Source: Pelagibacteraceae bacterium AG-319-F18
GTDB lineage: Bacteria > Pseudomonadota > Alphaproteobacteria > Pelagibacterales > Pelagibacteraceae
Direction of reading: 5' to 3'
Assembly: GCA_003283905.1 (NCBI GenBank)
Contig: QBXA01000006.1
Location: 1 to 64,000, forward strand
Length of the DNA stretch: 64,000 nucleotides
Part shown: positions 30,869 to 42,114 of the stretch, one piece after another
Position numbering within the stretch: the stretch's first letter is position 1
How the letters are laid out: every line of letters starts with the position of its first letter
The notes under the pieces: generated by a model
The model's input: the letters and a program-made list of their open reading frames with translations, nothing else
Databases searched by the model: none
What the model was told of the DNA's origin: nothing
Made by a program: the position numbers and the translations under genes

Positions 30869-31948
30869 TTAAAATAAAACACCTCTATCTGCTATTTTGG
30901 TAAACATTTTATTAATAAATGGATAATTACTGATTTGTTTAACTGACTTACTTAAGAAACTAGTATTCATTTTTCTCTCAATATTAAAGAGTTCATGTAT
31001 TAAATCTATTCCATTTGAGAAAATAAAATTTTTATGTTTTAATTTTTTTTGAAATTCTGAATTCACAGAACTGTCTAAAGATAAACCAAAATCTAATTTT
31101 TTTTTAATAATTTCTAAAAGAATTTTAATATCTCTAATTGTCATATTAAAACCTTGTCCTGCTAATGGGTGAATTTTATGCAACAAATCTCCAAATGCTA
31201 ATATATTATTATGGTAATAAGATCTTAAATTTGATGATTTTAACTCAAAACTATTAATTTTTTCCATGCTTCTTATTGTGTATCTAAAATTTTTATCTTT
31301 AATCAATTGTTCAATATTTTCATCTTTTTTGTTATTTGAATTATGAACTGAATATACAACAGAAGTTTCTTTACTTGAAATTGGTAAAAAAGCTAATGGT
31401 CCTTTTTTTGTAAAAATTTGAAAAGCTGTATTATTTAAAATTTGATCGTGTGAAATTACAGTAGTATGAGCATAACTGTTGTATTTTTTAATGATCTTTT
31501 TATTAAAATATCGTTTTGTAATAATATTAGAAGTGTCACAATTTATTATAAGTTCATATTTATTTAAAAAAGAAAAATTTCTTTCATTAGTATATATTGA
31601 TTTAAAATATTTATTTTTAGATAAATCTTTTTTTAATACTCTATATAATTCGTAATTTCTAATAATTGAAAAAAGTTGGTCCTTATCAGTCTCAAAATTT
31701 ATAAGCCTTTCTCTGTTAAGATTTTCTGAGAAAATTTCAATTCTCTTTAACTTCCAAATAAGTTTTTTAATACTAATTATATTACTATTAAAAAAATCTA
31801 TATTATTCTTTGTAATTCCAATTGTTCTTGTTTCACTTATTTTATAAGTTTTTTTATTGTAAAATACATCAACACCTATTTTACAATTAGTGAGAGCCTT
31901 TGCTAAAGTTAATGCTGTTAAATTATTACCAAGTATACAAACTGTCAT
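30869..31948 (-). CDS. FAD-dependent ubiquinone biosynthesis hydroxylase (UbiH/UbiF family)
   Basis: 'VCILGNNLTALTLAKAL', 'AFGDLLHKIHPLAGQGFNMTIRDI'; start taken at MTVCILG. Confidence 0.82.
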   Translation of the reverse strand: MTVCILGNNLTALTLAKALTNCKIGVDVFYNKKTYKISETRTIGITKNNIDFFNSNIISIKKLIWKLKRIEIFSENLNRERLINFETDKDQLFSIIRNYELYRVLKKDLSKNKYFKSIYTNERNFSFLNKYELIINCDTSNIITKRYFNKKIIKKYNSYAHTTVISHDQILNNTAFQIFTKKGPLAFLPISSKETSVVYSVHNSNNKKDENIEQLIKDKNFRYTIRSMEKINSFELKSSNLRSYYHNNILAFGDLLHKIHPLAGQGFNMTIRDIKILLEIIKKKLDFGLSLDSSVNSEFQKKLKHKNFIFSNGIDLIHELFNIERKMNTSFLSKSVKQISNYPFINKMFTKIADRGVLF

Positions 31949-32010
31949 ATTATTTTTAATTTTAACAATAAAATTTAGATGATACAAAGTGATTAAATTG
32001 ATTCATTTAT

Positions 32011-34095
32011 ATGAATATTAAAAATACAACTAATTTATTGTTTAATTACGCCATTAAAAGATTGGCAGAGATATTTAGTATTATAATTTCCCTAACGGGT
32101 GCAGCTTTGCTTTTAGCACTTATGACATATTCACCAAGTGATCCAAATTTCATTTTTCCTGAAAATATGAAAATTGAAAATTTGATGGGTTTTAAAGGTA
32201 GTTTTATATCTGACTTACTTTTTCAATCAGTTGGATTAATAGCTTATTTAATTCCTTTTACACTCATAATTACTGGTATCAATATTTTGAAATCAAAGGA
32301 TTTTTTTTTATTTATTGAAAACATTTTTTTTAAAATTTTATATTTAATATTTGGTTCACTTTTTTTTTCTCACTACTACTCTAATACATACGCTCTATAT
32401 ATAAATGGAAATGGTGGTTTTGTTGGGCAATATTTAAATGATACATTTCTTAAATCATTAATATTAATTAATAAAGATGTTAGTTTTTATATTCTTTTTT
32501 TATTTATTTTGATGTCTTTTTTACTCAGTATTAATTTTAATCTAAGAAATTTTATTATATCGATTAAAAAAATTTTAAATTTATTTGGTAAAAAAGAAAA
32601 CAAAAATTATACAGATAAAAGTGAAATAATTAATGAATATATTCCACAAGACAAAATTAAAAATCTTATTCAAGAAGATCTACCTTTTATAAAAAATGAA
32701 AATCAATCTGAAACAAAAATTAAATTCAAATTACCAAATCTTGATTTGCTTAAAATTCCTACAAAAAAAGAGAGGGAAATTTTCGAAAAAAATGAAACTC
32801 ATGATCCAGAATTTTTAGAAAAAATATTGATGGATTTTGGTGTTAACGGAAATATAAAAAAAGTTAGTCATGGTCCAGTAGTAACTTTAAATGAGTTTGA
32901 GCCTGCAGCTGGAGTGAAAGTTTCTAAGATAATTAATTTGTCTGATGATATAGCAAGAAATACAAGCTCTGAATCTGCAAGAATATCAACCATACCTGGA
33001 AGCAATACAGTTGGAATAGAACTTCCAAATAATACAAGAGAAAATGTTTATTTAAGTGAAATTTTAAATAATTCAGATTTCAAAAAGAAAGATATTAAAT
33101 TACCAATAGCACTCGGTAAAAATATTTCAGGTAAACCAGTTGTTGGTGATTTAGCTTCTATGCCACATCTTCTTATTGCTGGAACTACAGGATCTGGAAA
33201 GTCAGTTTGTATTAATACAATTATTTTATCTCTTCTTTATCGACACACACCAGATAAATGTAAATTTATTTTAATAGACCCAAAAATGCTTGAACTATCA
33301 GCGTATGAAGGAATACCACATTTACTTTGTCCGGTGATTACTGAAGCTAAAAAAGCAGCTTCTGTTTTAGGATGGGTAGTTAAAGAAATGGAGAGTAGAT
33401 ATAGATTAATGACAAGGGAAGGTGTCAGAAACATTGATGGATATAACAATAAGCATAAACTTCCTATGCCATACATAGTTGTTGTGGTTGATGAAATGTC
33501 AGATTTAATGTTGGTCGCAGGTAAAGAAATAGAAAATTACATTCAAAAATTATCTCAGATGGCTCGAGCTGCTGGAATTCATATAATAATGGCTACTCAA
33601 AGGCCAAGCGTAGACGTCATTACTGGTACTATTAAAGCTAATTTCCCTACACGAATATCTTTTCAAGTAACGTCAAAAATAGACAGTAGAACTATTCTAG
33701 GAGAGCAAGGTGCAGAGCAACTTCTGGGTAAAGGAGATATGCTTTATATGTCCTCTGCAAACAGAATAGTGAGAATACACGCCCCATTTGTGTCTGATAA
33801 TGAAATTGAAAAGATTAATAATTCTCTAAGAACTCAAGCAGAACCTGACTACATAGATGAAATTTTAAATTTTGCTGATGAAAAAGAAATTGGAGATAAT
33901 CAAAATCAAGGGAATAAAGATGAGCTTTATCAAACAGCCCTAGATATAATCAGATCTGAAGGCAAAGCATCCACTTCTTTTTTGCAAAGAAAACTTCAAA
34001 TTGGATATAATAGAGCAGCAAGAATTATTGACATGATGGAAGCTGAAGGAATTGTTAGTAAAGCAAACCATGTTGGCAAAAGGGACGTGCTTTAA
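32011..34095 (+). CDS. ftsK: DNA translocase FtsK
   Basis: 4-TM N-terminus, 'HLLIAGTTGSGKSVCINT', C-terminal gamma winged helix 'STSFLQRKLQIGYNRAARIID'. Confidence 0.95.
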   Translation: MNIKNTTNLLFNYAIKRLAEIFSIIISLTGAALLLALMTYSPSDPNFIFPENMKIENLMGFKGSFISDLLFQSVGLIAYLIPFTLIITGINILKSKDFFLFIENIFFKILYLIFGSLFFSHYYSNTYALYINGNGGFVGQYLNDTFLKSLILINKDVSFYILFLFILMSFLLSINFNLRNFIISIKKILNLFGKKENKNYTDKSEIINEYIPQDKIKNLIQEDLPFIKNENQSETKIKFKLPNLDLLKIPTKKEREIFEKNETHDPEFLEKILMDFGVNGNIKKVSHGPVVTLNEFEPAAGVKVSKIINLSDDIARNTSSESARISTIPGSNTVGIELPNNTRENVYLSEILNNSDFKKKDIKLPIALGKNISGKPVVGDLASMPHLLIAGTTGSGKSVCINTIILSLLYRHTPDKCKFILIDPKMLELSAYEGIPHLLCPVITEAKKAASVLGWVVKEMESRYRLMTREGVRNIDGYNNKHKLPMPYIVVVVDEMSDLMLVAGKEIENYIQKLSQMARAAGIHIIMATQRPSVDVITGTIKANFPTRISFQVTSKIDSRTILGEQGAEQLLGKGDMLYMSSANRIVRIHAPFVSDNEIEKINNSLRTQAEPDYIDEILNFADEKEIGDNQNQGNKDELYQTALDIIRSEGKASTSFLQRKLQIGYNRAARIIDMMEAEGIVSKANHVGKRDVL

Positions 34096-34640
34096 TGTTT
34101 AAATATATTTTTATCTTTATTTTTTTAATTTTATTTACAAACTCTTACGCAAGTAATAAAGAAAAAATAATAGAAAAGTTGCAAAATACTGAAAATTTAA
34201 ATTTTAATTTTGAACAAAATACTAATGGTAAAATAGAAAATGGAAAGTGTACCATTCAATATCCAAAAAAAATTTATTGTAAATATATAAAAAATAATAA
34301 AATTTTAGTTTCTAACGGTAAATCATTTGTAATTAAAACTAAATCTAGTTTTTATAGATATCCCTTAGAAAGAACGCCATTAAATTTGATATTAGATAAA
34401 AATTTTTTAATAAAGAAAATATTTAATTTGAAAGAAAAAATTATAGATGAGTCTTATATAAATTTTTTAATAATAGAAGATAATAATGAAATTCATGTTT
34501 TTTTTGATAATGAAACATTTAATTTAATTGGCTGGCAAACTAAAGATATATATCAAAATATTAATGTTACGTATCTATCTTCTATACAAGTAAATCAACA
34601 AATTGAAAAAAATTTATTTAAACTTCCTACTCAAAACTAA
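34095..34640 (+). CDS. lolA: Outer-membrane lipoprotein carrier protein LolA family
   Basis: 181 aa, signal peptide, 'LNFNFEQNTNGKIENGKCTIQYPKKIYCKY', next to ftsK. Confidence 0.8.
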   Translation: MFKYIFIFIFLILFTNSYASNKEKIIEKLQNTENLNFNFEQNTNGKIENGKCTIQYPKKIYCKYIKNNKILVSNGKSFVIKTKSSFYRYPLERTPLNLILDKNFLIKKIFNLKEKIIDESYINFLIIEDNNEIHVFFDNETFNLIGWQTKDIYQNINVTYLSSIQVNQQIEKNLFKLPTQN

Positions 34641-35140
34641 ATTCTTATAGTTTCAGATTTAAAAATTTTCATACCTCTAGCAATATAGTTACTTAAAGCA
34701 TTTTTGTGATCTAAAGAACATGTGTGAACCCAAACTCTATTGATATTACTTTTAAAAGATTTTTTAATTGCCTGTGATAATAAAAATGAACCAATTTTTT
34801 TATTTTGAAATTCTTCTAATAATCCAAGATAAGCAATTTCAACTTCTCTTTTTTCAGTAAGAGATATTAATTCAAAAAAGCCAGCTAGATTATCTTTATA
34901 TTTAAAAATATATGTTTCAACTTTGGTATTAGAAACATAATCAATCCATTGATTTTCTGTCCAAACTAACCGATCAATCCATTTATGTTTTTTACCAATA
35001 TTTTTATAAAAAAATTTGTTTAATTGAAAATTAATTGGAGTTAATAAATCTAAAGAATAATCTTCAGTTGGTTTAGTAACTTCATTCAGGTCTTGAATTG
35101 AATTAATCTCCAAGTAATTTCTTTCAACTTCTTCTGTCAC
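34637..35140 (-). CDS. GNAT family N-acetyltransferase
   Basis: 'VEIAYLGLLEEFQNKKIGSFLLSQAIKKSF...RVWVHTCSLDHKNAL'. Confidence 0.85.
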   Translation of the reverse strand: MTEEVERNYLEINSIQDLNEVTKPTEDYSLDLLTPINFQLNKFFYKNIGKKHKWIDRLVWTENQWIDYVSNTKVETYIFKYKDNLAGFFELISLTEKREVEIAYLGLLEEFQNKKIGSFLLSQAIKKSFKSNINRVWVHTCSLDHKNALSNYIARGMKIFKSETIRI

Positions 35141-35502
35141 TCGACCATTTTTCCAACTTTTTCACCTCCAAATAAATGAAAATGTAAGTGTGGAACCTCT
35201 TGACCCCCATGATCACTTATATTAGCTAATACTCTGTATCCTTTACCCACTTCTGTTGATATATCGAGCTTTTTGGCAACTAAATTAATACCTTTTATTA
35301 ATCCAACCATCTCTTCTGGTGATGCATTTAAACTAAAATCATCTAAATCAATATATTTACCTTTTGGAATTATTAAGGCATGAATTTTTTTTTGTGGATT
35401 AATGTCATGAAAAGACAAGACAAAATCATCTTCATAAATTTTATTACACGGTATTTCTTCTCTTAAAATTTTTGCAAAGATATTATTATCATCATAGCTC
35501 AT
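35137..35502 (-). CDS. HIT family nucleotide-binding protein
   Basis: 'NIFAKILREEIPCNKIYEDD', 'VPHLHFHLFGG'. Confidence 0.93.
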   Translation of the reverse strand: MSYDDNNIFAKILREEIPCNKIYEDDFVLSFHDINPQKKIHALIIPKGKYIDLDDFSLNASPEEMVGLIKGINLVAKKLDISTEVGKGYRVLANISDHGGQEVPHLHFHLFGGEKVGKMVE

Positions 35503-35771
35503 TTTTTTCTTTTTTCTAATTCTTGCATAACTTCTTCAATTTTGACATCATTGGCTTCTAAGTACATCAATAAATGATAGAATACATCTGCTGCTTCATG
35601 TATTTTATTCTTATCCTCCTCTATGGCTTCAATTAATTCATCAACTTCCTCTAAAACTTTTGCTTTACTTAGCACTTTATCTGTAAGCAACTTATTTGTA
35701 TAAGACCCTACTACAGGTGCTGATTTTCTTTCTCGTGCGAGTTTTATTAAATTTTCTAATGTACTAAGCAT
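35499..35771 (-). CDS. hisE: Phosphoribosyl-ATP diphosphatase
   Basis: 'SYTNKLLTDKVLSKAKVLEEVDELIEA...EAADVFYHLLMYLEA'. Confidence 0.9.
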   Translation of the reverse strand: MLSTLENLIKLARERKSAPVVGSYTNKLLTDKVLSKAKVLEEVDELIEAIEEDKNKIHEAADVFYHLLMYLEANDVKIEEVMQELEKRKK

Positions 35772-35772
35772 A

Positions 35773-36528
35773 CTAAATTCTAACAGGTATTCCTTTTGAA
35801 TCCAGATATTCCTTAGCTTCTTTTACTGAATGTTTTCCATAGTGAAATATTGATGCTGCTAAAACAGCACTCGCGTTTCCTAATTTTATTCCATCTACTA
35901 AATGATCAAGATTACCAACTCCACCAGAAGCAATAACGGGAATATTTACCTTAGAGGATATGTTTAACATTAATTCAATATCAAAACCAACTTGGGTACC
36001 ATCTCTATCCATTGAGGTTACTAATAACTCTCCTGCACCACTATTTTCCATTTTTTTTGCAAATTCTATTGCATCAATTCTAGTATTATTTCTTCCACCA
36101 TGAGTAAAAATTTCCCATTTATCAGAATTTTTTTTTGCATCAATTGCAACAACAATACATTGCGAACCAAATTTCTTAGAACTTTCTACTACTACTTCTG
36201 AGTTTTGAACTGCAGCAGTATTGATTGATACCTTATCTGCTCCACAGTTTAATAATTTATTAATATCATCAACACTTCTAACACCTCCCCCAACTGTTAA
36301 AGGTACAAAACAATTTTTAGAAGTTTTCTCTACCACATTATAAATAGTGTCTCTATTTTCATTTGAAGCAGTAATATCTAAAAAACAAATTTCATCTGCT
36401 CCACCATCAGAATAAATTTTAGCTTGCTCAACAGGATCTCCGGCGTCTTTTAGGTCAACAAAGTTAATTCCCTTAACTACACGTCCATTTTTAACATCTA
36501 AACAAGGTATTATTCTATTTTTAAGCAT
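35773..36528 (-). CDS. hisF: Imidazole glycerol phosphate synthase cyclase subunit
   Basis: '[30 protein letters not shown]'. Confidence 0.97.
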   Translation of the reverse strand: MLKNRIIPCLDVKNGRVVKGINFVDLKDAGDPVEQAKIYSDGGADEICFLDITASNENRDTIYNVVEKTSKNCFVPLTVGGGVRSVDDINKLLNCGADKVSINTAAVQNSEVVVESSKKFGSQCIVVAIDAKKNSDKWEIFTHGGRNNTRIDAIEFAKKMENSGAGELLVTSMDRDGTQVGFDIELMLNISSKVNIPVIASGGVGNLDHLVDGIKLGNASAVLAASIFHYGKHSVKEAKEYLDSKGIPVRI

Positions 36529-37246
36529 CTAATTCCTTTACTAATTCATCTAATTTAATATCACCATCATAAATAGCTTTTCCAACTATAATTCCCTCAA
36601 TATTTTGATTATTTAATTCCTTAGCCTTTTTAATGTCATCAATTGAAGAAACTCCACCAGATATTATTACAGGACAATTAGACGTATCAGCAACCTTTGC
36701 TGTCTCCTCAAAATTGGGACTTTGCTTCATTCCATCTCTATTAATATCAGTATAAATCAATCTGCTTGCACCATAATCATTTACTTCTTTTAAATAATCT
36801 AATGTTAATTGGTTAGAATTTTCTTTCCAACCTGAGACAGACAAATAACCGTCTTTAGCATCTAGACCTAAAGCAATTTTATTTGGAAATTTTTCACAAG
36901 CTTCTTTTAAAAAAATTTTATCTTTAATGGCTGCACTTCCTAAAATTACCTTTTCAACACCTGCTTCGGTATATTTTTTAATACTTTTAAAATTTCTCAC
37001 TCCTCCACCGATTTCAATTTTTAGATCAAATTTAGTAACTATTTCTTGAATAATATCCAAATTAATTGTTTCACCAGTCAAAGCTCCATCAAGATCAACA
37101 ATGTGCAAATTTTTAAAACCATAATCTTTATATTTTCCAGCTTGTTCAATTGGAGACATTCCATATTCAGTTTTATTGTTGAAGTCCCCTTTGACTAATC
37201 TCACACATTTTTTATCTTTAATATCTATTGCTGGGAATATCTTCAT
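36521..37246 (-). CDS. hisA: Phosphoribosylformimino-AICAR ribotide isomerase
   Basis: '[21 protein letters not shown]'. Confidence 0.96.
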   Translation of the reverse strand: MKIFPAIDIKDKKCVRLVKGDFNNKTEYGMSPIEQAGKYKDYGFKNLHIVDLDGALTGETINLDIIQEIVTKFDLKIEIGGGVRNFKSIKKYTEAGVEKVILGSAAIKDKIFLKEACEKFPNKIALGLDAKDGYLSVSGWKENSNQLTLDYLKEVNDYGASRLIYTDINRDGMKQSPNFEETAKVADTSNCPVIISGGVSSIDDIKKAKELNNQNIEGIIVGKAIYDGDIKLDELVKELDA

Positions 37247-37272
37247 ATAAAATCAACTAATTAGTATAAAAT

Positions 37273-38043
37273 TTAAAAGTTTGTGTAAACATAATCTGAT
37301 CTGTATTTTGATTTAAAAATTTGCTTAAAACTATTTTTAATTAAATATTTATTAACTTCACTAAATTTCTCATTACTAATTTCGATCAAAATTACACACT
37401 TATTGTTTAATAAATTTTTAATTAGTCCTTTTAAAGTATTAATTTCATGTCCTTCAACATCCATTTTAATCAATAATCTCTTTTCATAAAAATTAAATTG
37501 ATTGTCGCCTAACTTTAAAGGTACTTCAAAAATATTATAATTTTCAATATCAGCATCATTTGGATTTTTGGATATAGTTGAGTTTGAGTGAGTATAATCG
37601 TGAGTAATTAATGAGTACATTTTTACTTTTTTTTCCTGATCTGATAATCCAAAATTAAAAACCTCAACATTTTGAAATGAATTTTTATTAAGAGTTTTTT
37701 TAAATTTGTTAAATGCATCAAAATTGGGCTCAAAAGCTTTTACTTTTAAATTTTTAAATTTATTAGCAAAAAAGAATGAATAATAACCAGAATTTGCTCC
37801 AATATCTAAAAAATAGTCAAATAAGTTTTTTTCCATTTCTCTTTCAACAAACACAACTTGATCATTTTCGTATTTTTTATGGAGTATAATCTCTCTGTCT
37901 ATAGGATCTAAAAAATCTAAATAAAAATTTATTCCTCCAATTTTATAATAACCCCTATTCTTTTTAAAAAATCTTAATACTCTAATTCCAATTGAAGGTA
38001 TCAATCTTTTAAAAAATGGAAATTTTACAAATAATTGTATCAT
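37273..38043 (-). CDS. FkbM family methyltransferase
   Basis: 'FDYFLDIGANSGYYSFFFANKF', 'LLIKMDVEGHEINTLKG'. Confidence 0.88.
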   Translation of the reverse strand: MIQLFVKFPFFKRLIPSIGIRVLRFFKKNRGYYKIGGINFYLDFLDPIDREIILHKKYENDQVVFVEREMEKNLFDYFLDIGANSGYYSFFFANKFKNLKVKAFEPNFDAFNKFKKTLNKNSFQNVEVFNFGLSDQEKKVKMYSLITHDYTHSNSTISKNPNDADIENYNIFEVPLKLGDNQFNFYEKRLLIKMDVEGHEINTLKGLIKNLLNNKCVILIEISNEKFSEVNKYLIKNSFKQIFKSKYRSDYVYTNF

Positions 38044-38069
38044 TTAATATAAGTTAGTTTTTTAAATTA

Positions 38070-38696
38070 CTATAAATTGATAAAACTTTTAATAATTTGT
38101 AATCCAAGCTTATCGCTTTTTTCTGGATGAAATTGAGTTCCAATTATATTTTCTTTTTCAACTGCACAAACAATTTTTGATGAATAGTTTGTTGTTGCCA
38201 AAATTACATTTTTATCTTCTGGAATAAATTCGTAACTATGCACAAAGTACATATGAGAATTATTTTCAATATCTTTAAAAATTTTACTACTCTTAAGTAT
38301 ATTTATTTCATTCCAACCTATATGGGGAAGTTTATATTTTCCATTTTGATTATCTATTTTTGATACCTTGCCTGATATCCATCCTAGTCCTTTAGTTTCG
38401 ATTTCTTCGTATCCAATGTCTGCAAACATTTGCAATCCAACACAAATTCCTAGAAGAGGTTTTTTATTATTAATTGCAAATTCATTTAAAGTATCAACTA
38501 AACCATTAATATTATTCAAAGCTTCAACGCAACTTTTAAACGAACCTTGCCCTGGCAAAACAACTTTATCAGAAGATTTAATTTTACTTAAGTCTGAAGT
38601 TACCTCGATATTTACTTTATCTTTAGCAACCTCCTGAAAAGAATTTATGACCGAGCTTATATTGCCCGAATTATAATCAACAATTGTGACGTTCAT
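38070..38696 (-). CDS. hisH: Imidazole glycerol phosphate synthase glutamine amidotransferase subunit
   Basis: 'IVDYNSGNISSVINSF', 'PLLGICVGLQMFAD', 'GTQFHPEKS'. Confidence 0.95.
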   Translation of the reverse strand: MNVTIVDYNSGNISSVINSFQEVAKDKVNIEVTSDLSKIKSSDKVVLPGQGSFKSCVEALNNINGLVDTLNEFAINNKKPLLGICVGLQMFADIGYEEIETKGLGWISGKVSKIDNQNGKYKLPHIGWNEINILKSSKIFKDIENNSHMYFVHSYEFIPEDKNVILATTNYSSKIVCAVEKENIIGTQFHPEKSDKLGLQIIKSFINL

Positions 38697-38701
38697 TAAA
38701 C

Positions 38702-39292
38702 TTATAATGAGCCTTTAGTAGACGGAATACTCTTTTTGCTTCTAGGGTCCATCTCTAATGCTTCTCTCAGCGATCTTGCTAATGCTTTATAACAAGACTC
38801 AATAATGTGGTGACTATTATCTCCATAAATATTTTCAACATGCATCGTAATTCCAGCAGATTGAGAAAATGCCTGAAACCACTCCTTGAATAATTCTGTA
38901 TCCATCTCGCCAAGTTTCTCTACTTTTAATTTTACTTTCCAAATCAAATAAGGTCTATTTGAAACATCTATTGCAACCCGAGTTAAAGTTTCATCCATCG
39001 GTATAACTCTGTGTGCATAACGTTTAATCCCAACAAATTTTTTAGCAGCTTTCTTTAAAGCTTCACCAATAGCAATACCAGTATCTTCTGTTGTATGGTG
39101 AAGATCAATATTAGTATCTCCTTTAGCTTTAACTTTTAAATCAATTAATGAATGCTTTGATAATTGTTCAAGCATGTGATCCAAGAAACCAATACCAGTA
39201 TCAATTTGGTACTTACCTTTTCCATCAATATTAACTTCAACATTGATGCTAGTTTCTTTAGTTTTTCTAGATACTTTTCCTTTTCTAGCCAT
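38702..39292 (-). CDS. hisB: Imidazoleglycerol-phosphate dehydratase
   Basis: '[17 protein letters not shown]', '[17 protein letters not shown]'; start taken at MARKGKV. Confidence 0.96.
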   Translation of the reverse strand: MARKGKVSRKTKETSINVEVNIDGKGKYQIDTGIGFLDHMLEQLSKHSLIDLKVKAKGDTNIDLHHTTEDTGIAIGEALKKAAKKFVGIKRYAHRVIPMDETLTRVAIDVSNRPYLIWKVKLKVEKLGEMDTELFKEWFQAFSQSAGITMHVENIYGDNSHHIIESCYKALARSLREALEMDPRSKKSIPSTKGSL

Positions 39293-39345
39293 ATATTTCA
39301 AAGGTATACATACATAATCACCCTATATCAATATTAGTATGAACA

Positions 39346-39374
39346 CTTGAAGTATCAAAAATAGTTACCATTTA
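39346..39374 (+). promoter_or_regulatory. Putative heat-shock sigma (RpoH-type) promoter for hslVU
   Basis: CTTGAAG-N15-CCATTTA ending 6 nt before the hslV ATG; resembles sigma32 CTTGAAA...CCCCATNT. Confidence 0.45.
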
Positions 39375-39380
39375 TTAAGC

Positions 39381-39896
39381 ATGACGACGATTGTACTAGT
39401 AAGAAAAAATAATGAAGTAGTAGTAGCTGGCGACGGACAGGTCAGTATGGGAAATACTGTGGTAAAAAGCACTGCTTCAAAAATTAGAAAAATTGAAAAA
39501 AGAGATGTTGTAGCAGGATTTGCTGGATCAACTGCAGATGCGCTCACACTATTTGAACGATTAGAAGCAAAAATTGAAAAACATGCAGGAAATTTATCTA
39601 GAGCCGCTGTTGAGTTAGCAAAAGATTGGAGAACTGATAAATACTTAAGAAGATTAGAGGCTTTAATGGCCATAGGTGATAAAGAGAATAGTTATATAAT
39701 TTCAGGAACAGGAGATGTTTTAGAGCCTGAAGGAGATATAATTGGGATAGGTTCTGGTGGTAATTACGCATTAGCTGCTGGAAAAGTTTTAATGGAAACA
39801 GATAAAAGTGCAGAAGAAATTGCAAAAAAAGCAATTAAAGTCGCTTCAGAAATTTGTGTATTTACAAATGATAATATTAAGGTTTTAAAAATATAA
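39381..39896 (+). CDS. hslV: ATP-dependent protease subunit HslV
   Basis: '[29 protein letters not shown]'. Confidence 0.97.
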   Translation: MTTIVLVRKNNEVVVAGDGQVSMGNTVVKSTASKIRKIEKRDVVAGFAGSTADALTLFERLEAKIEKHAGNLSRAAVELAKDWRTDKYLRRLEALMAIGDKENSYIISGTGDVLEPEGDIIGIGSGGNYALAAGKVLMETDKSAEEIAKKAIKVASEICVFTNDNIKVLKI

Positions 39897-41269
39897 TGGA
39901 AAACTCAAACGTAACTCCTTTGGTTCCTAAAGATAAAAATACTAAAGAAGAAAGTTCATTAGTTAGTTCGCTTTCTCCTAGAGAAATAGTTTCTGAATTA
40001 GATAGATTTGTGGTGGGTCAGAACAAAGCTAAAAAAGCTGTTGCTGTTGCACTAAGAAATAGATGGCGAAGACAAGCACTTAAAGGTGAAATGAAAAACG
40101 AAGTATTGCCAAAAAATATTTTAATGATTGGGCCAACTGGGGTTGGTAAAACTGAAATTTCTAGAAGATTATCAAAATTAGCGGAAGCACCATTTGTAAA
40201 AGTTGAGGCCACAAGATTTACTGAAGTTGGATATGTTGGAAGAGATGTTGAACAAATAGTGAGGGATTTAATTGAAATTGCAATTGGTATGGAAAAAGTA
40301 AAAATGAGAAAAGAGGTTCATGCTCAAGCTCAAAAATCTGCTGAAGAAAAAGTTTTAGACGCTTTAGTTGGTAAAAAAGCAAGCCTTGCAACTAGAGAAA
40401 GTTTTAGAAAAAGACTTAGAAATGGTGATCTAGATGATAATGAAATTGAGATTGCTGTAAGCGATACTGGATCAAATAACACCTCTTTTGAAATTCCAGG
40501 AATGCCTGGAGCTAATGTTGGCATGATCAATATTGGCGAAATGATTGGAAAATCTATGGGTAATAAAGAAAAAAAGAAAAAAATGACTGTGAAAGAATCT
40601 CATGAAATTTTAATCAATGATGAATCAGATAAATTAATTGAACAAGACAAGATTATTAAAGCTGCAAAAGCTTCAACTGAAAATAACGGAATAGTCTTTT
40701 TGGATGAAATAGATAAAATTTCCGCAAGAACAGACAGAGTTGGTGGAGATGTTTCTAGAGAAGGTGTGCAAAGAGATTTATTACCTCTAATTGAAGGAAC
40801 CACTGTAAATACAAAACATGGTCCAATTAAAACGGATCACATATTATTTATTGCTTCAGGTGCATTTCAACTCGCTAAACCATCTGATCTTTTACCTGAG
40901 TTACAAGGTAGATTACCTATTAGAGTAGAATTAGAAGCACTAACAAGTGAAGATTTTAAAAGAATTTTAAGAGAACCAGATTTTAGTTTAATCAAGCAAT
41001 ACATGGCTCTTTTAAAAACTGAAAATGTAGAACTTGAATTCTCTGATGATGGTATAGATGCAATCGCAAACATTGCATCAGAAGTAAACGCAACTGTTGA
41101 AAATATTGGGGCTAGAAGATTACACACAATTATAGAAAAGATTTTAGACGAAATTAGTTTTACAGCAACTGATCGTTCTGGTGAAAAAATTGTAATTAAC
41201 AAAGAATATATTAATAAAAACTTAGATAATTTAGTTAAAGATACCGATCTTTCAAAATTTATATTGTAA
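39896..41269 (+). CDS. hslU: ATP-dependent protease ATPase subunit HslU
   Basis: '[34 protein letters not shown]', '[18 protein letters not shown]'. Confidence 0.97.
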   Translation: MENSNVTPLVPKDKNTKEESSLVSSLSPREIVSELDRFVVGQNKAKKAVAVALRNRWRRQALKGEMKNEVLPKNILMIGPTGVGKTEISRRLSKLAEAPFVKVEATRFTEVGYVGRDVEQIVRDLIEIAIGMEKVKMRKEVHAQAQKSAEEKVLDALVGKKASLATRESFRKRLRNGDLDDNEIEIAVSDTGSNNTSFEIPGMPGANVGMINIGEMIGKSMGNKEKKKKMTVKESHEILINDESDKLIEQDKIIKAAKASTENNGIVFLDEIDKISARTDRVGGDVSREGVQRDLLPLIEGTTVNTKHGPIKTDHILFIASGAFQLAKPSDLLPELQGRLPIRVELEALTSEDFKRILREPDFSLIKQYMALLKTENVELEFSDDGIDAIANIASEVNATVENIGARRLHTIIEKILDEISFTATDRSGEKIVINKEYINKNLDNLVKDTDLSKFIL

Positions 41270-41274
41270 AAAAA

Positions 41275-42114
41275 TTACAAATATTCAAGTTCAATCATTT
41301 CTTTTTCGAATGCTTTTTCTAACTTAATTTTAATCTTATCGTCTAATAACTTTCTCCAGTCATTACCAGGTCCTAGATTAAAAAAAGTTTTTCTTTTACT
41401 AGTTTTTGCATCCAATACACCCTCGTAAAAAGTTTCATTTTGTTCTAAATTTTTTACTTTTTTAAAATCAGTTGACTTAATAGCTTTATTTAACTTCACG
41501 ATATCAAACTGAGATTTCATTCCTAATTTCTCAAGAAACTTTAATATTTTAAGCATAGTACCTTTCTTTTTATTAATTAAATCTTCATATTTAATTAATA
41601 AATATTTGTTTTTAATTCCAAGTTTCTTCCAAGAGTCATAATTAGAATTCCATGAACCTAAAAAAACCCTACAATTTTTTACTGACTTAACTAAAAATTT
41701 TGAATTATCAATCATTGTATCTGCAGCTTCATCTATATTTAAATCGTTATGATGAGCCAGAGAAGTAACTACATTTCTTGGGTCGCGCACAATATAAATT
41801 ACACCAAGAGTATTGTTAAAATCTGTAAAATTAGATCCATGCATTTTACATAATGCACTATGGGTTTTTAAAAATTTTACTTTTCCTTTTTCTTGATTAA
41901 GAAAATTTTGAACATTTATAAAATTTTTAAATATTTCTTCATCATTATCAATATTTATACCAGCTGACATAAATTGACTCGTTAGTGGAAATTGAGAAAT
42001 ATAATTTAGATTGTTAAATGAAAACTCTCCATCTTTTGAATAAAAATATGATGATAAGATAGATCTTAAAAGTGTGTTTCCACTTTTTGGATAGGATGCT
42101 AACCAAATAATCAT
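41275..42114 (-). CDS. Sulfotransferase domain protein
   Basis: 'MIIWLASYPKSGNTLLRSILSS', 'YIVRDPRNVVTS', 'FFNLGPGNDWRKLLDDKIK'. Confidence 0.88.
   Translation of the reverse strand: MIIWLASYPKSGNTLLRSILSSYFYSKDGEFSFNNLNYISQFPLTSQFMSAGINIDNDEEIFKNFINVQNFLNQEKGKVKFLKTHSALCKMHGSNFTDFNNTLGVIYIVRDPRNVVTSLAHHNDLNIDEAADTMIDNSKFLVKSVKNCRVFLGSWNSNYDSWKKLGIKNKYLLIKYEDLINKKKGTMLKILKFLEKLGMKSQFDIVKLNKAIKSTDFKKVKNLEQNETFYEGVLDAKTSKRKTFFNLGPGNDWRKLLDDKIKIKLEKAFEKEMIELEYL

Noticed and set aside
40018-41202. Several minus-strand ORFs opposite hslU
   Set aside because: Shadow ORFs; hslU is unambiguous and no start signals or family motifs are visible.
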